In this document: one piece after another, positions 46,009 through 55,385 of the stretch | Numbering within the stretch: position 1 is the first letter of the stretch | How the letters are laid out: every line of letters begins with the position of its first letter | Notes under the pieces: generated by a model | Seen by the model: only the letters and a program-made list of their open reading frames with translations | Database searches by the model: none | Told to the model about the DNA's origin: nothing | Position numbers and translations under genes: made by a program | NCBI GenBank assembly: GCA_015060965.1 | Contig: SUXN01000006.1 | Location: 16,247-80,246, forward strand | DNA length: 64,000 bases | Reading direction: 5' to 3' | Source of the DNA: Bacteroidales bacterium | Lineage (GTDB): Bacteria > Bacteroidota > Bacteroidia > Bacteroidales > Bacteroidaceae

Positions 46009-46016
46009 CAAATATA
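46009..46016 (-). promoter_or_regulatory. -7 box TATATTTG for the RhuM-like gene
   Basis: Matches TAnnTTTG on the minus strand, 77 bp before the chosen start. Confidence 0.4.
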
Positions 46017-46070
46017 ATATTTTTGCAGGTATCAACAAACAAAGCAACAAAGCAACAAGCATAAAGGCGT

Positions 46071-46390
46071 CATTAACATCCATTAACACGGCAGTAAAGT
46101 AGCTGTGAACGTGTATTGTGTGTTGTTTAATGTTTAACGTGTAATGGGTAATTGTTTAATATGTAGGGGCGGGGTCGGCCCGCCCAAATTGTTTAATGCA
46201 AAACACAAAAAGCTGCTCCCCTTGTTTGTAATCAAGGGTGAGCTCCGCAAAGCGGTGAGGGGCTAAAATAAACGTGCAATGTTGCTTGGGCGAACACATC
46301 GGTTCGCCCTCCTTGTCATCCCGACAGAGCGTAGCGACGAGGGATCTCAGCACCATTAACATCTATTAACACGGCGATATAGTAGCTGGT
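46071..46390 (+). repeat. R1/R2 composite repeat on the far side of the RhuM gene
   Basis: Begins cattaacatccattaacacgg and agtaaagtagctgt as at 44704, then an R1 double hairpin at 46214-46263 (ccgc-aaa-gcgg), an R2 hairpin at ~46315-46349, and a second cattaacatctattaacac. It is in the same orientation as the units at 44.2-44.9 kb. The rest of the gap to 46637 has no gene. Confidence 0.75.
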
Positions 46391-46463
46391 ATCAGGACGT
46401 GGGAACAAGAATTCTGGTAGGTGTATTTATACGCGAAGTGTGGTAGCGGTTAGCCGTAGGGGC

Positions 46464-46482
46464 TTCAGCTTCCCAAACTGAG
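46464..46482 (+). repeat. Possible tRNA-Gly anticodon-arm remnant
   Basis: ttcagcttcccaaactgag matches the tRNA-Gly anticodon arm (34007-34025) with one change in the stem and keeps the CCC loop. The flanking bases (tggtagcggttagcc) are only loosely tRNA-like. Confidence 0.35.
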
Positions 46483-46637
46483 GCTTACGGGGTCAGCCCA
46501 TTGTTTTAGTAAATAAATAGCGTCATTCTTTGTTTACTTGTGGCAAGGGTTCACAAAAAGTCTTGTTCACTACCCTATCGCGCATTACCGACAATTCACA
46601 AGCCCTCTTAAATCATACAGCAATTGAAAACCAGTTT

Positions 46638-47789
46638 TCAAAAGATTACATTATCCACTTCTTTTATAATATTCACAAGCATCATACTATAGTTATTACC
46701 AGTAACAATACGTTCTGCATCAAATTCATTTTCACAGAAGCGACTAACATAAGTTTCTATTTGCTTTTTATTGTTACAATTACTATCAGTTTTAATAATT
46801 TGAAAATTATTCATACTATACAAAGATGATAACTTCCAATCAGTCATGTATTGCAAGGAACGCCTAATCTGCATTTCCGATTCTGCATCCTTTGTAAAAA
46901 TTGTTATATTTTTTCTTTTTGCATTAGTAGATGATTGCTGCATGAAAAAAGGTCTAAGATACTGACTATCATTTACTCCTAATGAATGGCCGAAAAATGT
47001 TACATCATCAGCTTGTAACAAATCGTAAACCATAGCGGGAGGATTAAACTGCACATCAAAAGACTTCTGAATAAAATCGTAATCATGCGATATCTCATGG
47101 TCTTTTGTTCCGATAATTATATTGCTATTCTTTATTGAACCATGAACGAACTGTGTAATACCATTAAACAATCCTGTTACCACCTTCTCATCCTGATGGA
47201 ACAAATCCATATAATTGAAGGAATATACAGCATAGTCTGCAATATCCCTGTAGTTATATAGAAAAGCTCGAACTACTATCATAGCGGCCGAATTATAGTC
47301 AGTTTCTGTTTTTTCTATACTCTTAAGATATTCAATCAAACCTTCTTTTATAAGCATCACAGCCCTTTTATCCCTTTCAACTGGAGATAATAAGGCGTCG
47401 GGATGCACAATCAGATGATTATTCGAAGATAGACTAAGGATATTGTCCTCAAGCAACCGATTTATAACATCACGATTATCTTGTATTATAGGACATGTCA
47501 TATGAGTTGGAATTTGCTTTATCTGTAAAAGAAGTTTTCTTTCACTTACATTATACAAATCGTAATCATCACCTTGTGTTTTGATTTTTTCGTAGTAATT
47601 CAATATCTCATTTTCTAGATCGTACCACTTTACTGAATCCAAATTATCTACCCATTTTTCATTCAGATGCTTTATTATAGGTGCAGGATAATCTTTAGGA
47701 CAATGTTCTGAATTGTAGAAATTCTTATATGATGTTTTCCTACCCAAATCAAGGTCAAAGCCGTTACCTAGAATCAATACTTTTTTCAT
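46638..47789 (-). CDS. AbiH-like phage abortive-infection protein
   Basis: 383 aa. It begins KKVLILGNGFDLDLGRKTSYKNF, the conserved nucleotide-binding-like start of the AbiH family (PF14253). Later segments NGITQFVHGSIKNSNIIIGTKDHE (~210) and VTFFGHSLGVNDSQYLRPFF (~262) are also family hallmarks. AbiH proteins protect against phage by an unknown mechanism. The gene is AT-rich, like the rest of the island, and divergent from the 642-aa gene, with a -7 box 23 bp upstream. Confidence 0.87.
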   Translation of the reverse strand: MKKVLILGNGFDLDLGRKTSYKNFYNSEHCPKDYPAPIIKHLNEKWVDNLDSVKWYDLENEILNYYEKIKTQGDDYDLYNVSERKLLLQIKQIPTHMTCPIIQDNRDVINRLLEDNILSLSSNNHLIVHPDALLSPVERDKRAVMLIKEGLIEYLKSIEKTETDYNSAAMIVVRAFLYNYRDIADYAVYSFNYMDLFHQDEKVVTGLFNGITQFVHGSIKNSNIIIGTKDHEISHDYDFIQKSFDVQFNPPAMVYDLLQADDVTFFGHSLGVNDSQYLRPFFMQQSSTNAKRKNITIFTKDAESEMQIRRSLQYMTDWKLSSLYSMNNFQIIKTDSNCNNKKQIETYVSRFCENEFDAERIVTGNNYSMMLVNIIKEVDNVIF

Positions 47790-47812
47790 GTCTTATTTTC
47801 TTTTGCGTTACA

Positions 47813-47820
47813 CAAAGATA
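47813..47820 (-). promoter_or_regulatory. -7 box TATCTTTG for the AbiH-like gene
   Basis: Matches TAnnTTTG on the minus strand, 23 bp before the start codon. Confidence 0.5.
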
Positions 47821-48006
47821 CCACATAACCCAAGCCATGTCAACAGAAAAAAGCCAAAAGATATCAACTTTTAAATAGCTGTTTTAAACAACATGTACAA
47901 TACATAATCATTTAGACTGCGCAAAATATACTATTGAAAAGTAGTTGTAATTTATTTGTATCACGGAAAATATTGTATCGATATTTCAGGCATGACATAT
48001 AATGAG

Positions 48007-48014
48007 TATATTTG
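48007..48014 (+). promoter_or_regulatory. -7 box TATATTTG for the 642-aa gene
   Basis: Matches TAnnTTTG, 27 bp before the ATG at 48042. Confidence 0.5.
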
Positions 48015-48041
48015 TCAACATAAGTTTATACTCAACATACC

Positions 48042-49970
48042 ATGGAAAAAGAACGAATCATATTTTATTCAGCGTCCGATTTAGCCGTTTATAGCATAAG
48101 AGAAGATATTAAAATTTTCATTGACAAATTTGATCACAAAAAGAATTATAATGACATAAATGATATAATAGAGCTATATAACATCAAATTATATATTGAT
48201 TGTGGGAATATCGAAAAGTTCCTACGTGATACATGCAACTACTCCTTAAGCGAGATTAATAAAACAATTTGGTCAAAAATCAATTTGTATTTCAACAATG
48301 TTTCTAACGACAATATAGAAACTATCTATTCGCAAATAAATGATTTCATGTACAAAGAACATTTTTGGGAGTTATTTGAAAAATGCAAACTATATAATAA
48401 AATATCCAAAGATATTTTTACAAACCTATTTAATAAGACAGAACATAAAGAAGCAATACTACAGAATCGTGGTATTGTTCAAAAATACGACAAAACATTA
48501 ACTGAATTACTTAAAGGATATTGCAAGACCGCGGAATTACTTATTTCTAATTATGAAGTACACCATGATGACACAACAAGACAATTATATTTCCCGAAAT
48601 CATTATCGTTACAAGAAAAAGATGAAATTGTTTCAAGTTATATCGATAATAATGACTGTAACATAAATTATGTAAAAATCGCATCCATTGCCACAGACAG
48701 CATCAACCTTAAACTTTCAGATGTAACTAAATTAAAAGCAAAAAGAAAGTATAACTCAGAAATCAATAGGATGCACCAGAACAATGAAGGCATAGAAATT
48801 TCGATAAAGTTTCAGGTAGTTTACTCAGAAACACAGTATCTTCCTAAAATATTCTCAGAGGATGATTCCTCATACACTTGCAGTTTTAGTTCTTTATGGA
48901 TAAAAAGGAACTGTTGTATAGAACAATTATTCTGTAATTTCAAATACTTATTTGACTTCATTGATGATCAAGGAAGAATAAACTTAGTCTCACAGACTTC
49001 TGAAATGAACCTTTGGGACACTTTTGGGTTGCATTCAAATAAAGAATTTAAAAGCGGCTATGCATTTGATATAAAGAACAGATTGGCATTGATGAACATA
49101 ATTGCATATACTAAGATTCTGAATGATATGAAAATTAGAGTAGAGGATGTTATATACAATGTTTTCAATCAGTTCTGCTCTCAAATAACGAACCTAAAAG
49201 TAACATTGCCAATTTTAAATGATAATCTAAGCAAAATCCGTTACATTGCACCAGAGATAGAATCTATTCTGAAGAAATACAAAATATACGTTGAGCATGG
49301 TTTTATTGATCTTGAATTAGTTTCTATAAGTTCTTCACCATACAAAATTGAGGAGATTCCCAGTAAGACAAAGACAAAATACATATATGCAGACCCACGC
49401 ATCGAAAGCATCATGTTTAGTTTATTTTCAAATCAAGGTATTACTAAATATTGTTGGGAGTTTGGTAAGAAATATAGCAATTTATATCATCTACTCGTTA
49501 ATGAGGAGCCATTTTTTAACAACCTAAAAGATTATGAAAAAAAACGTTTTGATGAACTGATATCCAACGACTACTTGCATGTTGACAAAAATGGGATATT
49601 AAGAATTAAAGATAATCTAGAAATTAGTATTCTTTATGATTTATATCAGAACAACGTAATTTCATATTGGCACTTAGGAAAAGAATTAAGGCTCAAAATA
49701 GACGATATGATAAATAACAACCGCATATATTCAACAAATACGCTTTTTACAGTAAAAGAAACTGAATTCTTTAATTATTTTCTAAATAAGTCTTTCTCAA
49801 ATGGCGAAGATTTAAGAAATAAATATATGCACGGTTCACATGATTACGATGAACAGACGATGATATGTGATTACAACCGCCTGCTAATACTATTTATACT
49901 TGTACTATACAAGATTATAGATGATCTTATATGCTATAAATTTGAAGAAGAGGCAATTGAAAACAATTAA
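48042..49970 (+). CDS. Unrecognised 642-aa defence-island protein with C-terminal RNxxxHG (HEPN/DUF4209-type) motif
   Basis: No overall family recognised. The gene is strongly AT-rich, with no signal peptide or membrane segment. Residues ~1-400 are helical and rich in Lys/Asn/Ile (NNDNIETIYSQINDFMYKEHF). Near the C-terminus (~610) FSNGEDLRNKYMHGSHDYDE contains RNKYMHG. This fits RNxxxHG, the signature I recall for DUF4209, and the Rx4-6H active site of HEPN ribonucleases. The following helix (LLILFILVLYKIIDDLI) fits the end of a HEPN bundle. A ribonuclease or abortive-infection role is therefore inferred, not shown. It stands alone between its own promoter and a terminator, divergent from abiH and convergent with hsdR. 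Confidence 0.7.
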   Translation: MEKERIIFYSASDLAVYSIREDIKIFIDKFDHKKNYNDINDIIELYNIKLYIDCGNIEKFLRDTCNYSLSEINKTIWSKINLYFNNVSNDNIETIYSQINDFMYKEHFWELFEKCKLYNKISKDIFTNLFNKTEHKEAILQNRGIVQKYDKTLTELLKGYCKTAELLISNYEVHHDDTTRQLYFPKSLSLQEKDEIVSSYIDNNDCNINYVKIASIATDSINLKLSDVTKLKAKRKYNSEINRMHQNNEGIEISIKFQVVYSETQYLPKIFSEDDSSYTCSFSSLWIKRNCCIEQLFCNFKYLFDFIDDQGRINLVSQTSEMNLWDTFGLHSNKEFKSGYAFDIKNRLALMNIIAYTKILNDMKIRVEDVIYNVFNQFCSQITNLKVTLPILNDNLSKIRYIAPEIESILKKYKIYVEHGFIDLELVSISSSPYKIEEIPSKTKTKYIYADPRIESIMFSLFSNQGITKYCWEFGKKYSNLYHLLVNEEPFFNNLKDYEKKRFDELISNDYLHVDKNGILRIKDNLEISILYDLYQNNVISYWHLGKELRLKIDDMINNNRIYSTNTLFTVKETEFFNYFLNKSFSNGEDLRNKYMHGSHDYDEQTMICDYNRLLILFILVLYKIIDDLICYKFEEEAIENN

Positions 49971-50017
49971 AAAACATCAGAAGGATATCCATCCAAAAGT
50001 AAGATATAAAAAGCAAC

Positions 50018-50049
50018 CACCTCCGATAGAGCGTATTCTATCGGAGGTG
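50018..50049. terminator. Terminator between the 642-aa gene and hsdR
   Basis: The 13-bp perfect stem cacctccgataga/tctatcggaggtg has a 6-base loop and lies between two convergent genes. Confidence 0.8.
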
Positions 50050-50094
50050 TGATGTCTAAGAAAAGGACTTTTGAGTCACCATAACAAATATCCC

Positions 50095-53000
50095 CTACTC
50101 CTCTCCATTCTTGAAGTTAAAGTACATTGCTCTGCCCATTTCTTCCATTACACGCTTATAGAATGACGGTTCTTCAAATAGTTTGGCAAAAGAGTCCATC
50201 TGCTGCACGTAGCACTCCTGGGCTACTTTTTCAAAGACTTTAGGGAATATGTTCTGTGCAAACATATTCACATCGGAATTCTTGGCTTGCTTGGTAAGTT
50301 TCTTACCTTGTTTTTGCATAGCATCATAAATTGTCTCAACAATTACTCTATCAGCCTCGGTAAAATTGCCTTGGTACATTATATTGATTTTCTCAATGAT
50401 GTTACCAAGCAAGTCACGCTTTTCTTCAGGTGATTTGCCAGCACCACCCTTTTCGCTCTCCAGAGTCTTGTACTCGGCTGTTGGTTCTAATACGATTGAA
50501 CCAGAGAAACCCTCTGTCAATTTGTTATGTTCCAATGCTAACTTCCCGCTCAGGTCAACTTTTTCGTGCGGAGTTTTCGGGACTAGTTTAAAAAGAATCT
50601 CTGTAAAGACATAAGTCTTATAAAGTTCAACATCAAAGGTGCGGACAATCTGCGCCATATAAGAATAGAAACGGTTAAAGTTTCTCAGCATGCTTCTGAA
50701 CTTAAACTTATCTTCAAGTTCTAATGTCTCGTAATCCTGCAAGACTGGTATGTACAGCGATGTCAACTTACCCATATCTTGAGTGCTCGTGTATGTTTCA
50801 AATACCTTCTGCTCAAGATCTGTTGCCCACAAATGGTACGCTTTCAGTTCATTGAGATATTTGTATACGATATTCACATCAATGTCATCACCAAGCCAAG
50901 TATCCTCATAGAAAGGCAAGAATGATGCTTTTATAGATTCTTCTGTATTTGCAAAATCAAGCACATACGTATCCACTTTGCCTCTGCAACTTCTATTCAA
51001 TCTTGAAAGTGTCTGCACCGCCTTCACACCCTTCAATTTCTTATCCACAAACATTGAGTGCAACAAAGGCTCATCAAAACCCGTCTGGTACTTGTCGGCA
51101 ACAATCAGCACATTGAACATATCCGATGCAAAATACACCGGCAACGCACTCTCCGAGATTCTTAAATCTTCGGTACTGTTCAATTGGGGTTCAGTGTACT
51201 CCTGTCCGCCATATGAGACAGAACCAGAGAAAGCAACCATAGGCCTAATATCGTTATACCCATTCTTGGCACAATACTTTTTCATAGCAATATAATAACG
51301 CACAGCATGAGCTCGCGAAGGAGAAACAACCATTGCCTTTGCCTTGCCACCAATCTTGCCAAGCGTTACTTCACGTATCTTTTCCACCATCAATGCCACT
51401 TTCTGCTCAATTACAAATTCGTGGTTGTCGTGGAATGCCTTTACAGCCTTTGTTGCTGGCGGTTCTTCAAATTCAGGATTCTCAGTGATAGTTTTCACCA
51501 CTTTATATGATGTTTCTATTGTGGTGTAGTATTTCAATACATCAAGAATAAAGCCTTCATCAATGGCTTGCCTCATCGAGTAGTGATGGAAAGCATTGTA
51601 TTTCTCGCCATCCCATTCACCGAATGTACGTAGCGTCTTTGGTTTAGGGGTTGCCGTAAAGGCATAGAAATACTGGTTTTTGTGCAACCCTTGGGTAAGA
51701 AGGTCTGAAAGTTTCTCTATCTCATCGGGTTCATACGACTGTACATCTTCTATCCGTGCCCATTCTCTCAGTGCCTCATCTGTATCAGCAAGAGCTGCCT
51801 TGAGTTTCTCAGCACTCTTACCCGATTGGCTGCTATGCGCCTCATCTACAATAATTGCAAACTGCTTACCCTTATGATTATCCAATTCCTTGTAGATAAT
51901 CGGGAAACGGTGCAAAGTGGTTATAATGATACGCTTCTTGTCGTTAATGGCATCACGCAATACTGTAGAGTTATCATTGTCGGTAACGGTTGCAATCATT
52001 CCCTCATAATGGTCAAACCCAAGAATTGTATCTTGCAGCTGACGATTCAACACACGTCTGTCGGTAATGACAAATATCGATTGGAACATCTCCTTGTCCT
52101 CTTCGTTGTGGAGCGACGCCAGGCGATATGTGAGCCAAGCAATCTCGTTGCTCTTGCCTGAACCTGCTGAGTGTTGCAACAAATAATTGCGTCCTTCTTT
52201 TGTCTTGCGGGTATCGGCAACGACCTTTTCAACCACATCCAACTGATGATAACGTGGAAATATCAATTTTATGGACTTCTTCTTTTTCCTCCCTCCCTTC
52301 TCCAACACCACTTTCTCCTCTACTTGTTTGCTTATGTAGCGTTGCAGAATTGAGAGTAGCATATCAGGCGAGAGCACACGTTCCCACAGATAGGCTGTGG
52401 CATAACTACCATCTGCGGGCTGTGGGTTACCACCGTCACCGATGTTTCCGGCACCATTAGAACCCTGATTGAACGGCAAGAAGAAAGTATTTTCGCCTTT
52501 GAGTTCGGTAGTCATCGCAACCTCGTACAAGTCCACGCAAAAATAAACAAGGAAACGCTTGTTGAACTGGAAACACAACTCTTTGGGGTTACGGTCATAC
52601 ATAAACTGACGCTTGGCGTTATTTACCGACTGCCCAGTAAGTTGGTTTTTAAGTTCCAATGCCACTACGGGAATACCATTGAGCGACAATACAATATCTA
52701 TGGTATTGTGATTATCGGCTGAGTATGCGAACTGACGGGTACAAGTAAGGATGTTGCCTTTGTATCGCTTAACCAACTCCTCATTGAGGTTAGATGCAGG
52801 AGCAAAGTATGCGAAACGCAAATCCATACCTCTGTCCTTGACACCATTACGGAGTACCCATACCAATCCATTTTGCTCCACATTCTTTTGGAATACGGTG
52901 TAGAGCTGTTTCTCTGCCTTTTCGCCATATACATTGACGTACCTTTGCCACATCTTAGGCTGAGTGGCTTGGATGAACGATATAAGCACAGGCATATCTA

Positions 53001-53103
53001 TCGCCCTCTGTTTGTCATATGTAGCCAATGTCCCCTTGCGATATCCGTGTGAGAGCAAATAGGTTTCAATGTCGTTCTCAAAATTCTTTTCCTTGGTTTC
53101 CAT
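50095..53103 (-). CDS. hsdR: Type I restriction endonuclease subunit R
   Basis: 1002 aa from the ATG at 53103 (METKEKNFENDIETYLLSHGY). A Met at 53124 would overlap the upstream gene. The motor and nuclease subunit cuts unmodified DNA after translocation. The PD-(D/E)xK nuclease site is IDIVLSLNGIPVVALELKN (~155). SF2 helicase motifs are LLQHSAGSGKSNEIAWL (Walker A, ~305), IIVDEAHSSQ (DEAH-type, ~420), AFTATPK and VQTLSRLNR. Length is normal. Fourth gene of hsdM-hsdS-DUF3883-hsdR. Confidence 0.95.
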   Translation of the reverse strand: METKEKNFENDIETYLLSHGYRKGTLATYDKQRAIDMPVLISFIQATQPKMWQRYVNVYGEKAEKQLYTVFQKNVEQNGLVWVLRNGVKDRGMDLRFAYFAPASNLNEELVKRYKGNILTCTRQFAYSADNHNTIDIVLSLNGIPVVALELKNQLTGQSVNNAKRQFMYDRNPKELCFQFNKRFLVYFCVDLYEVAMTTELKGENTFFLPFNQGSNGAGNIGDGGNPQPADGSYATAYLWERVLSPDMLLSILQRYISKQVEEKVVLEKGGRKKKKSIKLIFPRYHQLDVVEKVVADTRKTKEGRNYLLQHSAGSGKSNEIAWLTYRLASLHNEEDKEMFQSIFVITDRRVLNRQLQDTILGFDHYEGMIATVTDNDNSTVLRDAINDKKRIIITTLHRFPIIYKELDNHKGKQFAIIVDEAHSSQSGKSAEKLKAALADTDEALREWARIEDVQSYEPDEIEKLSDLLTQGLHKNQYFYAFTATPKPKTLRTFGEWDGEKYNAFHHYSMRQAIDEGFILDVLKYYTTIETSYKVVKTITENPEFEEPPATKAVKAFHDNHEFVIEQKVALMVEKIREVTLGKIGGKAKAMVVSPSRAHAVRYYIAMKKYCAKNGYNDIRPMVAFSGSVSYGGQEYTEPQLNSTEDLRISESALPVYFASDMFNVLIVADKYQTGFDEPLLHSMFVDKKLKGVKAVQTLSRLNRSCRGKVDTYVLDFANTEESIKASFLPFYEDTWLGDDIDVNIVYKYLNELKAYHLWATDLEQKVFETYTSTQDMGKLTSLYIPVLQDYETLELEDKFKFRSMLRNFNRFYSYMAQIVRTFDVELYKTYVFTEILFKLVPKTPHEKVDLSGKLALEHNKLTEGFSGSIVLEPTAEYKTLESEKGGAGKSPEEKRDLLGNIIEKINIMYQGNFTEADRVIVETIYDAMQKQGKKLTKQAKNSDVNMFAQNIFPKVFEKVAQECYVQQMDSFAKLFEEPSFYKRVMEEMGRAMYFNFKNGEE

Positions 53104-53111
53104 AGGCGTAA

Positions 53112-54083
53112 TTATTTCACACATGCTATGTATGATGGTTTCATATCAATGCTCAAAACTATTGATGAATCATCTTCTGAAACCCATTGTTTTAATGTAT
53201 TGTCCCAAATAAAAACTATCATTTGGGGATTTGTCGCAGCATTGATTACAACACACAGTCTGTAATTCTTTCTATCATCACACATCTTTTCATGTTCATT
53301 GGATGTGATATGCACGCTGATAGTATTTGATGCTAATCCTTTCACCTCCAATTTAAGATGAATTTTTCCATATACAGCATCTAAATCCCAACCGACATTA
53401 TCTTTCTCCTTTGATGTGATATGATATCCTCTGCTCTGATATTCCTTGGTTACATATTTAATTGCCGCTTCCTCTATCTTCTTTCTTGCCTTAGCATCAA
53501 CCTTTACTTGGTATTTTATAACAGCATTTCTTTTTACTTGGTATTTTGTTATATACTCTACAACTGCATCACGAAACTCTTGAACTGATGCATCATCATA
53601 ATCCGCATACCAAACATTGGATTGCCCTAAAAATCCTTTTCCTTTGACAGTCGCTCTTGGAACATTCATTGTCCTTGAATCAACAGGCAATAGAACACAA
53701 TCATCTTTCCTTGCAGTAATGTTATAACCATATTGATTTCGTTCTGCATTGTTAGAAGAGCAATAGTCTGCATAAACAGTTGCATTGTTATACCATCCCA
53801 CGATATATGTACCACCACTGTCAGGACGACTTGCCACCCATACGACTAATACATTGTTAATCTTACTTGCAGAATTTGATACGGTATTATCAATACGTGA
53901 TAGACTTATCTTGGCATTTCGAACTGTCTGAACGTATCCGTAACATGTACCTTTGAAATCTTGAAAGTTGAATGCTTCGTGTTTATCTTTGTTGTCATAA
54001 CTTCCACCTCCAACAATCATATCGGCATCACAATTACCCTTGTAATGCTCCATCCAACCTATGTTTGCAAATAATAGCCTCAT
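53112..54083 (-). CDS. DUF3883 (NOV C-terminal-type) protein inside the type I R-M operon
   Basis: 323 aa, between hsdS (3 bp) and hsdR (8 bp). The C-terminal half reads KYVTKEYQSRGYHITSKEKDNVGWDLDAVYGKIHLKLEVKG, the DUF3883 signature. Its WDLDAV...LKLEVKG spacing is that of a PD-(D/E)xK nuclease core. The N-terminal ~160 residues (ANIGWMEHYKGNCDADMIVGGG; VLVVWVASRPDSGGTYIVGWYNNATVY) form a separate domain, possibly a reader of modified bases in the EVE/ASCH style, but that is a guess. Its place in the operon suggests an accessory restriction role. Confidence 0.75.
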   Translation of the reverse strand: MRLLFANIGWMEHYKGNCDADMIVGGGSYDNKDKHEAFNFQDFKGTCYGYVQTVRNAKISLSRIDNTVSNSASKINNVLVVWVASRPDSGGTYIVGWYNNATVYADYCSSNNAERNQYGYNITARKDDCVLLPVDSRTMNVPRATVKGKGFLGQSNVWYADYDDASVQEFRDAVVEYITKYQVKRNAVIKYQVKVDAKARKKIEEAAIKYVTKEYQSRGYHITSKEKDNVGWDLDAVYGKIHLKLEVKGLASNTISVHITSNEHEKMCDDRKNYRLCVVINAATNPQMIVFIWDNTLKQWVSEDDSSIVLSIDMKPSYIACVK

Positions 54084-54086
54084 GAC

Positions 54087-55385
54087 TTATTCAGTTACTT
54101 CTTTTTTTCCTGTTACATATTCGTAAATGATAGACTTCTTATACTCTTTGAGTGAGTCTATCTTCTGTTGTTTGGTGGCTATCAGCGCATCAATATCGGC
54201 ACACTTCTCTTTGATATGTGACACAATATTCCTTTGTTCCTCAATCGGCGGAATCGGAATATTAAACCTACCAAAATCATCGTATGATACTTTTAGACGG
54301 CAGGTATTAACCCTTCCTTCTCCTCGTTCAATGGCATAAATGCCTTTACCATAACTATAATATACACCTCTTATCGTTGACGTGTTTAACAAATAAGAAT
54401 AGTATTCTGAATCTACTTTGGTTTTAAAAGGATAGATGACATAATAGACAGGGCTAACGCATCCTAAGTATTTAGACAAACCAACAGCACCCACAATCAT
54501 ATTCATACAATTTAATACGATATCATTAGGATATGCCAATTGATATTGAGTGAAATCCTCCTTAAACCTATCAAGATTAGTTGTTTTTTCTGAATATAGT
54601 GTTACGCCTTTATCGATTGATAGAGATAAGCGTTCCGTTGTGATAATAGGATTATTCCTTTCAGAGCGTCGGTTAAAATTATATTTTAATGGTTCAACCT
54701 CCCAATGTTCAGGGATTTGACCTATCCACTCAATTCCGCTATCTTTCATCGGAACATCAGGATTTAGTCCTTTGGTTACAGTTTCGGTGATAACCGACTG
54801 CTTGTATGCCTTCAACTCCTCGATAATCTGCTCCTGCAACGCAATCATCTCATCCACCTCGGCACACTTCCTATCCAAAAACTCCGCTATCCTCTGCTGC
54901 TCAGCAAGTGGGGGAAGGGGAACATTATAACGAAATAGAGTGTCCATTCCTAATGTCCATCTATTGTCAAAAGAGATACCCTTACCGTGAGCAAAAAAAG
55001 CCATACTCCAATACTGAGTCTTGTAGTAGTAATCATAAAAGCGTGGACAAGCATTAGCCTTGGCTTTAAGATTAACATACGCAGGGCTAATAACACCACG
55101 AACTAACGAAATGCTACAATTTGCTCCACTGTATAAATCCATTGGATTAAGCAATAAATCAAATGGCTCTACGGGGTTGTAATCATAATAACTTTCTGCT
55201 AATTGTCCTTCATTTTTTGTTATATCTCTTACTTTAACTCCTGCTCGTGCCAATGAAAGCACTATTGGGTTTTCTTGGTGTGCCTTTTCATTTTTACGCA
55301 CGAAAACATCCTTAGTTTTACACACTTTCCACCCCTCAGGTATCTCCCCAATCCAAGGGATACCGCTATCTTTCATTGCCCTCAT
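54087..55385 (-). CDS. hsdS: Type I restriction-modification specificity subunit S
   Basis: 432 aa. It sets the DNA sequence recognised by the methylase and the nuclease. Two target-recognition domains (~1-150 and ~215-375) each begin with a DSGIxWIGxIPExW motif (KDSGIPWIGEIPEGW; KDSGIEWIGQIPEHW) and end in a helical spacer (LADEFLDRKCAEVDEMIALQ; IKEKCADIDALIATKQ). The start overlaps the hsdM stop by one base (TAATG). No second or inverted hsdS copy is present, so phase-variable switching is not indicated here. Confidence 0.95.
   Translation of the reverse strand: MRAMKDSGIPWIGEIPEGWKVCKTKDVFVRKNEKAHQENPIVLSLARAGVKVRDITKNEGQLAESYYDYNPVEPFDLLLNPMDLYSGANCSISLVRGVISPAYVNLKAKANACPRFYDYYYKTQYWSMAFFAHGKGISFDNRWTLGMDTLFRYNVPLPPLAEQQRIAEFLDRKCAEVDEMIALQEQIIEELKAYKQSVITETVTKGLNPDVPMKDSGIEWIGQIPEHWEVEPLKYNFNRRSERNNPIITTERLSLSIDKGVTLYSEKTTNLDRFKEDFTQYQLAYPNDIVLNCMNMIVGAVGLSKYLGCVSPVYYVIYPFKTKVDSEYYSYLLNTSTIRGVYYSYGKGIYAIERGEGRVNTCRLKVSYDDFGRFNIPIPPIEEQRNIVSHIKEKCADIDALIATKQQKIDSLKEYKKSIIYEYVTGKKEVTE

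Noticed and set aside
44044..46390. Repeat arrays as a possible CRISPR
   Set aside because: Spacing is irregular, units contain internal hairpins, spacers are themselves repeated, and no cas genes are present.
54087..55385. Phase-variable hsdS inversion system
   Set aside because: Only one hsdS gene and no inverted partial copy or recombinase gene in the window.
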